Source: Zoroaster sp. YZ-2022 (Eukaryota; Echinodermata; Asteroidea; Forcipulatida; Zoroasteridae). Taken from it: a stretch of 64,000 nt of DNA. The notes under the pieces are model-generated. The model had not been told where the DNA came from, did not search any database, and was given only the letters and a program-made list of their open reading frames with translations. The stretch is from NCBI GenBank assembly GCA_029582265.1, contig CM055837.1, forward strand, positions 16,716,355 to 16,780,354, in the 5' to 3' direction. This document shows, piece by piece, positions 32,516-44,460 of this stretch (positions within the stretch are counted from its first letter, which is position 1; each line of letters begins with the position of its first letter). A program made the translations under genes and the position numbers.

Positions 32516-34070
32516 ATATATACTAATGTGGAATTTAGGATAAAGTACGCTTTCCTAAATTTAAACTAAAAATAGTCTTTTCTTAAAAATGAAAGAACCT
32601 CAGAGAAAAATATATTTCTAGTAAAGATTAAAACCATCATTAGCCAAGTAGTACATGAATATTTTAAGAAACTAGCGAGCTAGCGAGCTAGTACTAGAGC
32701 TACCAACCAAGGTCAAAGTTCAGCATCAGGGAAAATATGGCGTAATTCACGCGAGTATCCATCGCGCGATCGCGAGAGGACGGTAACACTGTGAGTGTAT
32801 GTCATTGAAAACTTTAAAAATATCTTTCTCTACGGTAAAAATTAGCATCATTTTTCTGTTGAATGCATCTATACAGTCAGTGCGCAACTTCTGAAAAGTG
32901 CTTCCGTTTAATTGCAAATATGCACGGCACGCGCACACAATATTGATATTTGCATATATAATGAGCTGTGAGTATCAATTAAAAAAATTATGTCACATCT
33001 GAACCTTTCTTTTAAAACAATATTTGATTTGATATTATTAAACCCAACGAGTGTATTGTTCGATCCCAATTATTGAAAAGGGGAATACAATTTTATTTCG
33101 AGAGATTTTATGATAAAAACATTAACGTTTATTTACGGAAATTTCGGTTTTAGAAAAAGTCACCTTTTAACATGTTATTGAATTACTGCAGTGATTTAAA
33201 CATACGTATAGATAGACAGGTTATTCGTATATATTTAAAAAAAACTTATTCACCTTTTTCCAAGTGACGGGAAACAGTCAGGAGCGCGGCTAACATTTCG
33301 CTTGGGCGATCTTCAATTTATTCAATGTTGAGAAAAATAATCAGATCATAGATAAATACACTTTAACGAAGAGCAAACGTAATTGGTTTAAACTTCAAAA
33401 AGCATCGCACAGTGCCAAAAACTGACCAATCACAGGCTAGAACACTCAAAACAGTAATGTTCCGACGTGCGCCTTGTACGCGCTTAGCCATGCGTATTAT
33501 ACGCTCCCTTTGAATCTTGCGCGTGCAGTAAACCCATAATAGAACATAGTATAGTAACAATGACACGCGGCGCGTTAAGTATGTATTTTGCTTTCTCTGC
33601 AAGCTTGACGTCATAAGCGTGTCTTAACTTTTAACAAAAATAATTAAAAATAAGGTTTTTAAAGGAAAGAAAAAAGGTTTCTTCCGTTAAACTGCAGTGA
33701 ATTTGTTTTTACATTACGATAGCGTGATACTTCAAGATACTATATTTAACATTTTTAAGTACCCAACCCACGGGAAACAGTCGGGGGCACGGATAACACG
33801 AAGGGATCGGCAAAAATATGTTGAATTTATACCAAATTATAAGAAGAGTTTTCTCCCAAATTTATCGTCAAAGCGATTATTTTATTTTTAATTTAGTGAG
33901 AACAACATTTCAAGATAATGTTCCATCAGTTTCAGTCCTTCAGTGAAAACAGTTGCTACCGAACAGATAGTTTTCGTGGGAGCACTTTCAAACACTCGCA
34001 TTTTCTCGAGAAATCTAAAATGGTTCGAGAGCGCGTTTTCAGGCCCATTTTTGCAAATAAACAACTCGGA
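32516..34070. other. AT-rich intergenic sequence
   Basis: No gene or clear repeat. GAGCTAGCGAGCTAG-type words at 32676-32702 form a small tandem or palindromic cluster. Frames at 33363-33614 and 32747-32938 have no family resemblance. Confidence 0.4.
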
Positions 34071-34071
34071 C

Positions 34072-34137
34072 ATATACATGTACATGTACATGTACATGTA
34101 CATGTATGTACATGTACATGTATGTACATGTACAGTA
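34072..34137 (+). repeat. TACATG microsatellite
   Basis: Runs of the self-complementary hexamer TACATG with two GTATG interruptions. Shorter tracts occur at 3830-3855, 7435-7462 and 49319-49336. Confidence 0.95.
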
Positions 34138-34922
34138 CAGAAATAAAAGCTTAGAGGTCGCGCGTTGCACCACGGGAGGTCACTGGCAGCCATGTCTTCA
34201 GCTAAATCACAACAGAACTCAGAACTGAGCATTAATTTCAATCATCTTTTTCCACTAAATAAATATACATTTCTTAAATGAAACTTCCCAGCCGGATTTA
34301 TAAGGGGACGAAGTTCACTGTGACGATTTTGTGAGGACAAAAACAGGTAAAATATGTCATATCACTCATTATCATGCAGCTTCCTCTTGCTTGGGTTTGT
34401 CAATGACGTAGTCATTAGGTAGGCCTAGGCCTATGTGACCAAACAAAATTACTTTCTGGGATTCTAACATGATTGATACTATTGGAAAGAGCTTGATAAG
34501 ACCTTCAAAATGGTGTTTGAATTTTGTTTTTACACCAAATATGAAGAAAATTATGCCACTTAAAGGTGGAAGAATCTGGCCGATTATGCCTTGGTCAATT
34601 ATTTTACTTGAAAAACAAAGAAAGACAACTAAAGAATGTGTAGGTATGTGAATATGCATCGCGAACTCACGTTCACGTTTCGGCCTTCCAAGTGTGCACA
34701 GCCTATTAATCAGTCGGGCAGCGATGCCTTCCAAATATCGCGCATAGCTTCATTGTGCTTGGGCGATGTGGAACAAGACCTACCTGATGACGTAGCTGAC
34801 AATCCCCTCTGCATTCTCCATCTTGAAATTTATTTGTGCAATATACAGAAGCTACACAAATCATTATCGATACTTATGGCTCGGAAATTTCATCAATATT
34901 TCAGTTGAAGGTGACTAACCCT
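34138..34922. other. No recognised gene
   Basis: Contains TAGGTAGGCCTAGGCCTATG at 34416-34435 and a 120-codon minus-strand frame (34372-34734) that resembles no family known to me. Confidence 0.35.
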
Positions 34923-35192
34923 AACCCTGCCAGATGCAGCACAGTGCATCAGGTAGAAAAGTCTGGTGCACTTTGATGCATTCAGCTGTCAACACCAGTG
35001 CATAAGCAGCCAAGTCTGAGGCTATTGAGAGCTGGTCCCATTGAACAATGCCAGAGTTGTATCCTGCTGCGTTGGGTGACCACAGACTCTGAGGCAGTTC
35101 GGCCTTGAGATTTGTGACCAGATGGATCTTGCTGCACTCTGCAGCCAAGTCACTTTGACAAACGATGCAATCTGATGCGTCTGGCAGGGTTT
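34923..35192. repeat. 270-bp MITE with AACCCTGCCAGATGC ends
   Basis: Left end AACCCTGCCAGATGCAG, right end complement GATGCGTCTGGCAGGGTT. The interior has repeated TGATGCATTC / GTGCATCAGG words. No coding frame conserved. Confidence 0.75.
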
Positions 35193-37089
35193 CTAGCCAA
35201 AATACCCTGGAGGGTTAGGGCTAAAGAAGTAATTTAAAACCTATAATTTATGAAATATATACATTCATTTACATTTATACCAATTCTGGTGAAAATCGAA
35301 CGATTCACCTGAAAACTATACGCTCCTCAAAAAATGATGGATGCAGATGAAAATGACATGCAGTCCAATCTCAGTCCAATTACATCGTACAATTTTCCTT
35401 CAAAAAAGTTATTTTATATCGCCAGAAATATACCAAAGTTATGTTTAGACTTTTTAGAGTGTTTTAATAACTATTGGGATATTTTTAATTATGAAAAAGA
35501 TGCAATTATAATAGGTATGTGAGAATCATGCACGTATCGCGCTGTCAGGAAGTGCCCCGATACATGTGTCAGCACCGCGTAACAGCATGAGCGAAGGGGT
35601 GACTTGTATTCGTTGTAGCTTGTCTAATTTTGGTCCTATCGAAACCATTTCTTTGCGATGACGTAGCCCAGACCCCCCTTAAAAGCCCTGTTTTCAATTT
35701 TTTTCAATGGCCGCCCGAAAAGAGAAAATATTTTGTAAACAAATTTGTGGTCATAAACGCATTCAAAATTCGACACAAAGGTAATTATTATTTTTAATAA
35801 AAATATAACTTAATGTTAAATCATATATTTATCCATATCTGTGTGAAGTTTGAAGTAAATCTATAGACACGAACATAGTTTTTTAGGATGCGGAAAACTC
35901 GAGGTCTCCGTCCATTATTCATGTGTTACGGCAAAAATGGCCACCGTAAATTCAGCAAAACATTTCATTTTTCTTGGCCTTCGGAAACCATTATTCCGAC
36001 AATGGTTCTTGATAAAATGACATTTAAATTAATTTTAAGACAATTTTGTATGCTACGAGTATGAAGTATGAAATTGTTTTCTGAAATGGATGTTTATGGA
36101 TATTTTCCGCCATTTTCTTGGCTCATCATATGGACTAAATTGCTGGTCAGATCATGTGACCTGGGTATTGCCATTTGATTGGCCAATAGCACTGTTTACG
36201 TCACAACACAGGTCATGTGACCTGCTTATTGTCATCTGATTGGCTGAGAGTTGTTTCCAACTACTAATATTACGGAAGTTATGAGGATTTTGTCTGGCAA
36301 ACGGGCCATTGAAATTGCTAATTACTCGTCTAATTAATATTGATGAATGATTTAACTATTTGATTAATTAATACTTCATTTTGCTGTGCTTTTTATAGGC
36401 TCTCTGCTGGTACTAATGTCTTGCAAATAATTTCACAATTGAAGAAGTATTTTTTCTGTGAAAAATAACAAAAGCGGTCACACTTTCATTAAAACGTGTG
36501 GTAAAATTATTAACAAATTTTCGACTTCAAATTTGCATAACTTCCTTCATATTTGTCCTAGAAAAAAGATCTTTGTTTCATTTTAAAGTTCTCTTCAAGA
36601 TACGTTCAATGATGTAAGTTACACTTGAATTTTTTTGTCACATACCTAATTATAAACATCCTTCAAAAGTATTTTCAATGGTCTTTCTTCACTGATGAAA
36701 TCATTTCAATATGTTGAGTGTTAAGAGAGTTACGAAATATTGATTCACAAAAAGCCTCAGTTTGGGTCACAATCTTTCTTATGTTTTTCTTATAAACGGT
36801 GAGGGCAATTAATGGGTAATTATTTAACTTCATAAAATTTGTTAACTTCGTTAATATTCACTCCACAGAGAAGATTTTTACACCATTTTAAAGTATTTTT
36901 AAAGCTCTTTTCAATGGATTTTGTTTCATTCACATTGCTCAAACTTTAAATTTTGTGTCACATACCTAGAATGTGTGACCACTTTCTTAAGAAACACATT
37001 TATAAATTTTATGCTGTAACTTCTTTACCTGTTGACATAGCTCAATAAAATAAAAACCAGATGGGAGCAAATTGAAAGCACTATAAGAT
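35193..37089. other. AT-rich sequence with a duplicated CATGTGACC/CCAAT block
   Basis: At about 36140-36250 the pair CATGTGACCTG + ATTGGC occurs twice, the first as GATTGGCCAATAGC (a palindromic CCAAT box). The rest is AT-rich with no gene. Repeated CACATACCTA phrases near 36640 and 36960 hint at old tandem repeats. Confidence 0.4.
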
Positions 37090-37182
37090 TATGTCAATTA
37101 ATTGATTAATTAATTAATTAATTAATTTTAATTAATTAATTAATTAATTAATTTTAATTAATTAATAATTAATTAATTAACA
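37090..37182 (+). repeat. TTAA microsatellite
   Basis: Long runs of ATTAATTAATTA, with two TTTTAATT interruptions. Self-complementary and likely to form hairpins. Confidence 0.95.
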
Positions 37183-37464
37183 TGGTGCCGTAACAGAAAA
37201 ATGCTCATAACTTCCTTATTATTTGGAATTTTTTGATGAAATTTTCACCAGTCAATAGCTTATCAAAAGCAGGACACAATGATGGTCTTGTATGTGATAA
37301 AAACTACCTATGAGAAAGTAGGAATTACAAAAAAATAAAATTATTGCTTCCCCATAGGCCACCGACTCAACTTAATGCACCACAAAGCAAACTCATGTGG
37401 ACTGATTGTTGAATTCTCTTGAAAACTTGCTTACCAGTTTAATAATCTGTATTTACAAGTCTCT

Positions 37465-37719
37465 TTATATGCATATATAGTCTCTGTATGATAGGGTGAG
37501 ATCCTCACAGATGAGATCTGTGGCAAGCGCATACTTAGTCAGGTCAAAATCTTCAGCGTCTGTCTTGTACGTTTCTCCTTCTTTCCAATATCTTACACGG
37601 TATGTTCCTCCACCTCTCTTTAACAGTTTCTCAACTTTCCCATTGTACATTGTCTTCTCTTGGGTGTCCTCATCGTACCATATATATATGACAAATCTGA
37701 TGTTCCACGATTTTACCAC
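37465..37719 (-). CDS. Tudor/chromo-like domain fragment, unidentified gene
   Basis: The minus-strand frame has YDEDTQEKTMYNGKVEKLLK, then GGGTYRVRYWKEGETYKTDA, then DFDLTKYALATDLI and an acidic end. The order W/F-x-D-x-x-x-x-x-x-x-x-G-K-V, then TYRVRYWKEGE, then D is what small chromo/tudor-type barrels look like, as in chromatin readers and several transposon proteins. Composition and lack of low complexity suggest real coding sequence. Start and splicing are unclear; the first dozen residues upstream of WYDED may be intron. No neighbouring exon was recognised. Confidence 0.42.
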   Translation of the reverse strand: MVKSWNIRFVIYIWYDEDTQEKTMYNGKVEKLLKRGGGTYRVRYWKEGETYKTDAEDFDLTKYALATDLICEDLTLSYRDYICI

Positions 37720-38779
37720 CCATGATACTGATTACATCCTGCAATGTGCATCTATTTTTAGCCAGCAACATACTTATCAAAATCTTCAATGATCGGTGAA
37801 TCTAAGACACAATATTGATAAATTTAACTGTGAATCAATAGTTTACAATCTAATTCATCATTTAAATGTGATATTTGTACGCTATGATCTGTTTAGATGG
37901 TGGCAAACAGAGCCGTTTTTGCAGTGGAATCTGATCAGATTTGGAGAATTTCTCCCCGGACATCGATTTTGTATGACCCTCAAAAACTATGTGATGATGC
38001 TCTAAATTACTTAAAATTAACCACAGATATAGAAAAGTGTATAGAGAAATAAATAAAATTAGTTTTAAAACAATTAAAACATACCTTGGGGAGCTCTACA
38101 ATAATTAAGGCTTCCAAACGAAACGCAAAGACACAGCCCGAGCAGCATGCGAACTACTCGGTATGGAGTTCAGCGGACCACACTATCGGCAGGCAGATGA
38201 CCTGGTTGTCACATACCTACTGTTATTACGTGTATGCCTCTGTGGTTTGATTCTGTCCGCACGATGTGATCCTGTGTCATATACCTATTGTTCCATCTGC
38301 TTAATTCACAGTCATAGGTGCAATTACTGGAGCAGAGCGGCGAACAGCACCACCGCCCGACTCAACCTTCCATAATTATGTTACTTCATCTTGAAAAAGT
38401 TTGCAATACAGACCTACGGCTGTTTCATAGTTTCATTAAATATGTTGCATGGCAGAAATTGATGGAATTAAGAATGTATTTGGAACCATTATCATTTGTC
38501 ATTCCACATATGGTCCTTTGAAGTGTCATGTAAAATTATCAGAGATTTCCTTAACAAGTTCATTGAGAAGAAGTTGGGGATAAAGCAATAGCAGCATGGT
38601 GTAACTATGGGAACCGCATGCGGTGCTGCTCTGTCTCTTTCTTGTGCACAATGTCTATTGCATGTGTATAAGCAGACGACAAAATGGCCAACAGCTCATT
38701 TGATGTGCATACATTCATTGATCAAAATCTCCCAAAATGTCATTTCCATTCATCACTTGACTACATTTTTATTTCACAG
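37720..38779. other. No confident gene
   Basis: Mixed composition. 38375-38680 holds short open stretches in different frames that could be an eroded coding copy, but no family could be named. Confidence 0.3.
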
Positions 38780-38872
38780 ATTCAGTTGGGAAGAAGAGAC
38801 AACAGAATATTCTTGTTTCTGCCACCATTGACCATGATGACATGACAGAGATGCTGTGTCTATACTACTGAT
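38780..38872 (+). CDS. Exon-like segment (low confidence)
   Basis: Follows a good acceptor (TTTTTATTTCACAG). One frame reads GKKRQQNILVSATIDHDDMT, then EMLCLYY and stop TGA at 38870-38872. No family recognised. Confidence 0.2.
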
Positions 38873-39018
38873 GGAAGGATCATTGTTTTCAGATCAACCA
38901 ACAAGCGACAGCTACCACAGCTCATCAGCCTTCAACAATCTTGCCATAAAAAATATGAGGGTCAACCAGTTTCATGTCTTTTATCATGTATTAGGTAGGT
39001 TCACGGTTGTACCATGTC

Positions 39019-39338
39019 AAAAAGTCTCCGGTTTCTGGTCTCCGCGCATCGTCTCAGACCTGCATGGCAATATTTATAGTTTTCTTTGTTTTTGCTAAGA
39101 AACAATGTCCAATTGCAGCCAAAATTGCTGGATTGTACTGTATTTGAAACATCTTTTTCACATAGGGTTGTGAACCTTTGTCCAATTTGTGTGGCTCTCT
39201 TAGCCACTATACTTTGTGTATGGGAAATTTGGTCTGGTTCCAATAACCACGTACATTTATCACTTATTTCACTGGTTGACACCAGTCACCACACCAATTT
39301 TTGAAGCCAAACTATGACCAGAAACCAGCGACTTTTAT
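39019..39338 (+). repeat. MITE-like element, family 1, copy 2
   Basis: Ends AAAAAGTCTCCGGTTTCTGG and the complement of AAAAGTCGCTGGTTTCTGG. The interior matches the copy at 317-680 in reverse, including TTGCAGCCAAAATTGCTGGA and GGGAAATTTGGTCTGGTTCC. Confidence 0.75.
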
Positions 39339-39345
39339 TTTGCCT

Positions 39346-39563
39346 AAAAGGGACAATATTGTCATGATCAACAGTGCATTGAATCATAGTGCTAGTTTTA
39401 CATTTACTAAAAAAAAATACCCCACATGATAAGGTGATGTTACCATTGCTGCTGCATAAATGAACCAGTAATTTTTAATCACAGTGTTCATCTTAAACTA
39501 ATTCATCCATTCCATGCCTTGTTGAAAGTCTGCTCTGATCTTGATAATACTGTCTGTCCCTTT
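39346..39563 (+). repeat. Family 2 MITE, copy 4
   Basis: AAAAGGGACAATATTGTCAT at the left, TACTGTCTGTCCCTTT at the right. The interior shares ACATGATAAGGTGATG and GCTGCTGCATAAATGA with the copy at 23251-23440. Confidence 0.75.
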
Positions 39564-39722
39564 GAACGGAATTAGCAATTACCAGGTTATCAATTTCACA
39601 AACTTATGACATTTAAGATTAAAACGCATTGTCAGTGTACAAATGTGGTGGGCCAATGTTTCATACTGTGGGCTTCATGGAAAAGACATCACTGTACTCA
39701 TTATATATTAGACCAACAGTTC

Positions 39723-40106
39723 ACACTGATTAAACCTTAACCTTCCCAAATCCTCCAAAATCCTCTTTGCTAAAGTGAAGGATTTTGAAGGATTGAGGTT
39801 ACATCCTACATGCTCTTTGCTAAAGTGAAGGATTTTGGAGGATTGAGGTTATTAGGCATACTTGCCTTTCCACGGTACATGTACATCCATGTTTGTTGTA
39901 GTGATTGCAAGGTCAGTGCTTGGGTCAGTGGACACTGTTTATTGCTCCATGCATGCAGGGGGGGTCCCTGGCCATGTACATGTAATCACAGATTAGAAGC
40001 ACATGTGTGCATACATGTCGTGCTTGCTTTACTACTGGAGGATTTTGGAGGATTCAGGTTATGTGTATAAGCAAATGGGCCTAGGGAGTTAGGGTTTTAA
40101 TAAATT
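39723..40106 (+). repeat. CCTCCAAAATCCTCC-family element, copy A
   Basis: Starts TTAACCTTCCCAAATCCTCC and ends GGCCTAGGGAGTTAGGGTTT. GAAGGATTTTGGAGGATTGA occurs three times in variants. An inverted copy is at 42560-42862, sharing the block from ACATGTACATCCATG to AGCAAATGGGCCTAGGG. Confidence 0.7.
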
Positions 40107-40212
40107 CATTTATTCAGTTCATTACTACATATTTGCTTCCTTTGTATAGAATACACTCCTGTAATCAGTAAATTATCTTTTGTTTTATTATTAAATTAGA
40201 GAAATACAACTT

Positions 40213-40310
40213 GTTATGGTTTCTTGTCATATTTTGATCCTGGTGCAGTTTCACCTTCGAGGCTCTTTTGTAAACATGTGATGTCATTGGTCACATCGTC
40301 TATACTCGAC
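40213..40310 (-). repeat. Interspersed repeat, inverted copy of 13905-14030
   Basis: Shares GGCTCTTTTGTAAACA, GATGTCATTGGTCACATCGT and ATGGTTTCTTGTCATA (as complements) with the VPS13 intron copy. Confidence 0.7.
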
Positions 40311-40364
40311 TTCTAAAAACTGGCCAACATAGGTAATGAAATGATTTGTGTGTTTTTACCACAG

Positions 40365-40484
40365 ATGATAATATGCAAGTAGATTCAACCTCCAACAGCG
40401 AAAATCACCCATTTGATGAACCCAGGCACCCACTGCAGGCTCATCAGAGATAGCTCACAGCTAATGGTATTCCCAACATTATCG
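40365..40484 (+). ncRNA. Exon-like module 1 (acceptor-ATGAT)
   Basis: Preceded by TGTGTTTTTACCACAG and followed by GTAAGT, so both splice borders are good; 120 nt. All three frames contain a stop, so it is either a terminal coding exon or non-coding. Its start (ATGATAATATGCAAGTAG, then TTCAACCTCCA) resembles the module at 42253. Confidence 0.3.
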
Positions 40485-41977
40485 GTAAGTTTTTTTTAAA
40501 GCAAATTATACCCAACTGAAATTTCTGCTTGGATTGTTCTCACATGTATTTTAGGCCAGTGACAGTTGATTTTAAAGTCAAACAATCTCCTAAAATTGAT
40601 GAGGGATTTTGGTTTCATTATATACATGTACATGATAAAAGTTTGTCACATGGTCAGGATGAAGACTGAGGGTCCTGGTCAAATGACTTTATTGCCCATA
40701 GCCATGACCCTGAGGTCTGTATCCTGCATTCATAAATGGTAAAGATAGTTACAGATCTGACTGGACAAAACTTAATCATATGGGGGTGTATTAACGGATG
40801 GTAAAGACGCTTATCAAAATCTTTACCGCAGGTTAATGACCAGTTTTGGGCGTGGTTATGGGCGAAAAGGACAAAGCCGTAGACTGTACAACTTTTATTC
40901 CCAAAATTTCAATGTCCAGTGTCATTTGTATGAAAAAAGAGCCATAAATAAGGTGAAATTATACTAAAAAATAAAATTTATCCACATTTATTGACACACG
41001 AGTAAGACCGGATATTTGAGAGACTATGAAAGAAAGTACATGTATACGTATTAGGTTCATCATTTTCCATTTGCGAAATGTGTTCACATTTTGATACAAA
41101 CCGTGTATACAAGTGTAAATGATTAAATATTGTTATCACAAGAAATGACATGATTTAGTACGGAAAGTAATCCAAAATATGATATTAGGAAAAAAATAGT
41201 ACAGATTAAAAAATCCAAGCCTGGCACAAAACATCCTCTGAAATTTCTGGTTGTATTAAAAAAACATTTAAAAATGTACATAATCAGTTGAACTGGGAAT
41301 TGTGATATAAAATTAGCAGGCCCACTTGTCGCACTTAGTGAAATAAAAAAACATTGTGGAGATGGAAGCTTCTATTTTTTTAATGTAGGATTCGTTTACA
41401 CGTTTTGTGAATTTGAAAACATTCAGTGATTTTATTTTCATGTAGGAGGAAGAAAGTTATGAGTATTAAACAGTTCTAAACATTTGAGATTTTCAATTTC
41501 AAGTAAAGGAGTAGTTACATGTATAGTATTCTCATGGAACCCAACCTAGTTTACAATGCGAACTGCTCATTTTTGTAGAATAAACGGTGTGTAGCTTGTT
41601 ACTAAAGTGTATTTAGATGATTTACATAATTCAAATCAACAAGAATAAAATAATTTTATAGGACCTTGTTCAGTATTTGTTTCAGTCGATTTATTAGAAA
41701 TGTTACTTGACAAGATATTAACATGATCATTCCATGAGAGATTCTATCCAAAATACATGTAAATATTATGTTGAATTTGCTTCTTTTGATTATGAACTTC
41801 ATGTCATATTTTCTGCTGTGATATTAAAGCGTGGAGCTAATTAACATGTGTTGTGACACGATCTACGCGTTCAAAACTATTATGCAGAAAAAGGCATCGA
41901 GTGTGTCATGCATTGTGCGTTTATATGTAGCATATATTGTGCTAATGTGCCATCTACAATTACAAGAATTATCTTAC
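40485..41977. other. AT-rich sequence between exon-like modules
   Basis: No gene or clear repeat family recognised. It could be the intron joining the modules at 40365 and 42253. Confidence 0.35.
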
Positions 41978-42252
41978 ATGTATGTCAAAGAAGTGAAGAT
42001 GTAAGGCTGAAGTTTGTGCCATTACTCTGGGGATTGAGATTACTTTTTAAAATGTTGATCCTCTTTAAAAATCTTTTACCAATCGTGCATGGGCTTAAAG
42101 GATAGAAACAGGACACTATTTAGACCCCAAATGAATAGCTAATTGTCTCCAAGTCCCTCCCTGCCAAATACATTTACATGTATTCCTTGAAAACACATTG
42201 AAAATTGTTTTGCAACAATACTATTAACAAATATTTTTTTCATAATTTATAG

Positions 42253-42432
42253 ATGATGCAACGGCAAGGAGTTTCAACCTCCAGCAACCTGTCACTGCTA
42301 GCTGACGTTACATCCCTAACCATGAGGAATTCTAAAGCAACAGCTAGGAGGCAGCTGACACCCATCGTTAGTCCTCTAGGAGTTTAGTCTTGAAGAGTGA
42401 AACTATGGATACTTGATGCAGTGGTTTGCCAT
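42253..42432 (+). CDS. Exon-like module 2 with 45-codon frame
   Basis: Follows CATAATTTATAG and precedes GTAAGT. Reads MMQRQGVSTSSNLSLLADV, then TSLTMRNSKATARRQLTP and IVSPLGV, stop. It starts like the module at 40365. No family recognised. The block is missing from the second copy of the duplicated segment. Confidence 0.25.
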
Positions 42433-42559
42433 GTAAGTGTAAATCAGCATTGTAGAATATTGGGCACAGGACAATAATGTTATTGGATGGAGACTACAAC
42501 ATTAAAAGATGGAGACTGAATCCCTTTTGAACAAGTTTTTTTCTGCAATGTTTTTAATA

Positions 42560-42862
42560 TCCCTAACACCCAAGGCCCATTTGCTTACACATAACCTGAA
42601 TCCTTCCTAACTCCCTAGGCCTAAGCTGTTCGTTCGATCTGTTCGTGTATACATATGTGTTTCCATAGAGGTGTTTCTAATCTGTGATACATGTACATGC
42701 CCAGGGACACTCCCTGCATGCATGGAGCAATAAACAGTGTCCACTGACCCAAGCACTGACCTTGCAATCACTACAAAAACATGGATGTACACTGTACATG
42801 TACCATGTGCCTAATGACCTCACTCCTCCAAAATCCTTCACTTTAGCAAAGAGGATTTGGGA
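42560..42862 (-). repeat. CCTCCAAAATCCTCC-family element, copy B, inserted in the duplication
   Basis: Begins CCCTAACACCCAAGG and ends AGGATTTGGGAAG. In the other copy of the duplicated segment (58555-58575) TTTTTAATAT runs straight into AGAATATTTTGATA, which gives an empty-site comparison for this insertion. Confidence 0.75.
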
Positions 42863-43133
42863 AGAATATTTTGATATTTAAAAAATGTAATTTTGTGTAA
42901 AAGTTACCAAAAAAAACAAATATTCAAAGGCATTAACAAATACTCATGACCCACATTATTATTGATTTTTTTTATGTTTGCAAAACTGCTTCTAAAAGTA
43001 TCCTTAACGTTCTGTGAATCAAATTATACATTAACCCTACATGTAACTACCCCATCAAAACCCACCTGCTTGATTCAGTAAGTGTACTGTATAGCCCAGC
43101 AAATTATGAACATGATGCTGTGTGTACAAAATA

Positions 43134-43414
43134 TACTGAACAGCAAAAGAAACGCAAGTCCGAGGTCTTGTCAAGTTTTCAAACAGAAGACAAACCATTT
43201 TTATTCTAATCACTCATTTAATGAAAAATGCTTTCAATTTGTGAGCTGAAAGTGACTGTTGAAATTGCATTGCAAGATTTTCACATTCAACAGTCACTTT
43301 CAGCTCACAAATTGAAAGCATTTTTCATTAAATGAGTGATTAGAATCAAAATGGTTTGTCTTCTGTTTGAAAACCTGTTTGAAAACGGACTTGCGTTTCT
43401 TTTGCTGTTCAGTA
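43134..43414. repeat. 281-bp near-perfect palindromic MITE, TA target
   Basis: Arms of roughly 120-130 bp from ACTGAACAGCAAAAGAAACG to GACTGTTGAA are mirrored on the right with one short insertion. The central loop is about 22 bp. TA lies at each end (43132 and 43415), as for Tc1/mariner-type MITEs. The matching place in the second duplicate copy (about 58850) lacks it. Confidence 0.88.
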
Positions 43415-43918
43415 TACGTCAAACTCCACCAGCTGTTTTTGTTGGATTCAGGATTGTGTATAGCTAAGCCTTAGATGCTTTGTATTTGCCACTGTACCAA
43501 TTCCATCAAAGTCCAACAATTGTGGGTACCTTTTTACTGCATGTTGATGAATTATGGGATAATTCCTAGCAAAAATACCTAAACAATAAACCTGTAAAAG
43601 TGTCAGCTAAATATTTTCACAACACTAGTCATTTTTTAGGACTAAGGAAATAATTTCACTTTTTCTTAAGAATAATAGCACTGGGGCAAAACTATTGCTA
43701 GATTATAATTCTGCCTGAATTGTTATAAAAACATATCCCATTTCCCTGTAAAAAAAAAGCCAGAGTTGGCATGATCTTCCTTTGAGTCTTCACAGATTGT
43801 TTCTATGTAGATTCATTAATGAAGGCACATTGTATAATATTTAATGCAGACCAACATTTCATCCAGTGAATTGACAAGTGCCCAGTTATTTACCTTTATA
43901 TCTTCTTTGATGTTATAG

Positions 43919-44460
43919 ATGATGGGGACACCCCTTCCCCCACACTTTTAACATTTGTGGTTCTGATGGCGACGCCTGTGTGTGGAAAAAATTATGTTGT
44001 GTATATTTACTGTTTTTTTCTTTCTTATTGAACGTAGTGCGGATTTGCTATTGATCATCAATCCTGCTTTACAAGATAAGCGTGAGACGGATGATGTCCG
44101 ACCTACAACCTTGAGGAGACTAAACCACGTCTATTCTTGGATTCTTAAGGAGAATGCAACAGACAATAGACTTAAATCCATCTCATGTAGCAAGTGTTGG
44201 CGTACGACGAAGTGCAGATCAACAGAGTTTCTGATCCCAAGATAATTTGGAGACGTATGGTGCCCTACAACAGACTAAATCTCCTCTTCTCTAGTCTTGG
44301 AAAATACAAGCATATTGCTGTGCAGTCTTCTTGGAATTGTAAGGAGAATACAGCGTGTGAATGCAATGAACAATAGACTTGAACCCATCTCATGTGCGTC
44401 TCGAGGAAATGTGAAAAGCAAGAGTTGGCATGGTCTTCCTTTGAGAGTCTTTGATGCGGG
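43919..44460 (+). ncRNA. Exon-like module 3 and internally repeated transcript-like segment
   Basis: ATGATGGGGACACC follows TGATGTTATAG. Downstream, a roughly 190-bp unit (AGGAGAATGCAACAGACAAT, then CCATCTCATGT, then AAGTGTTGGCGTA) recurs at 44150 and 44335, ending before GTAAGT at 44459. Copy B has the same arrangement at 59309-59884. Short open stretches such as KSKSWHGLPLRVFDAG exist, but the frames differ between copies, so coding is doubtful. Confidence 0.25.

Noticed and set aside
34072..34137. 78-codon and 67-codon His/Val/Tyr/Met-rich frames
   Set aside because: They are translations of the TACATG microsatellite.
34372..34734. 120-codon minus-strand frame
   Set aside because: No family resemblance, no splice borders, and comparable frames are expected by chance at this size.
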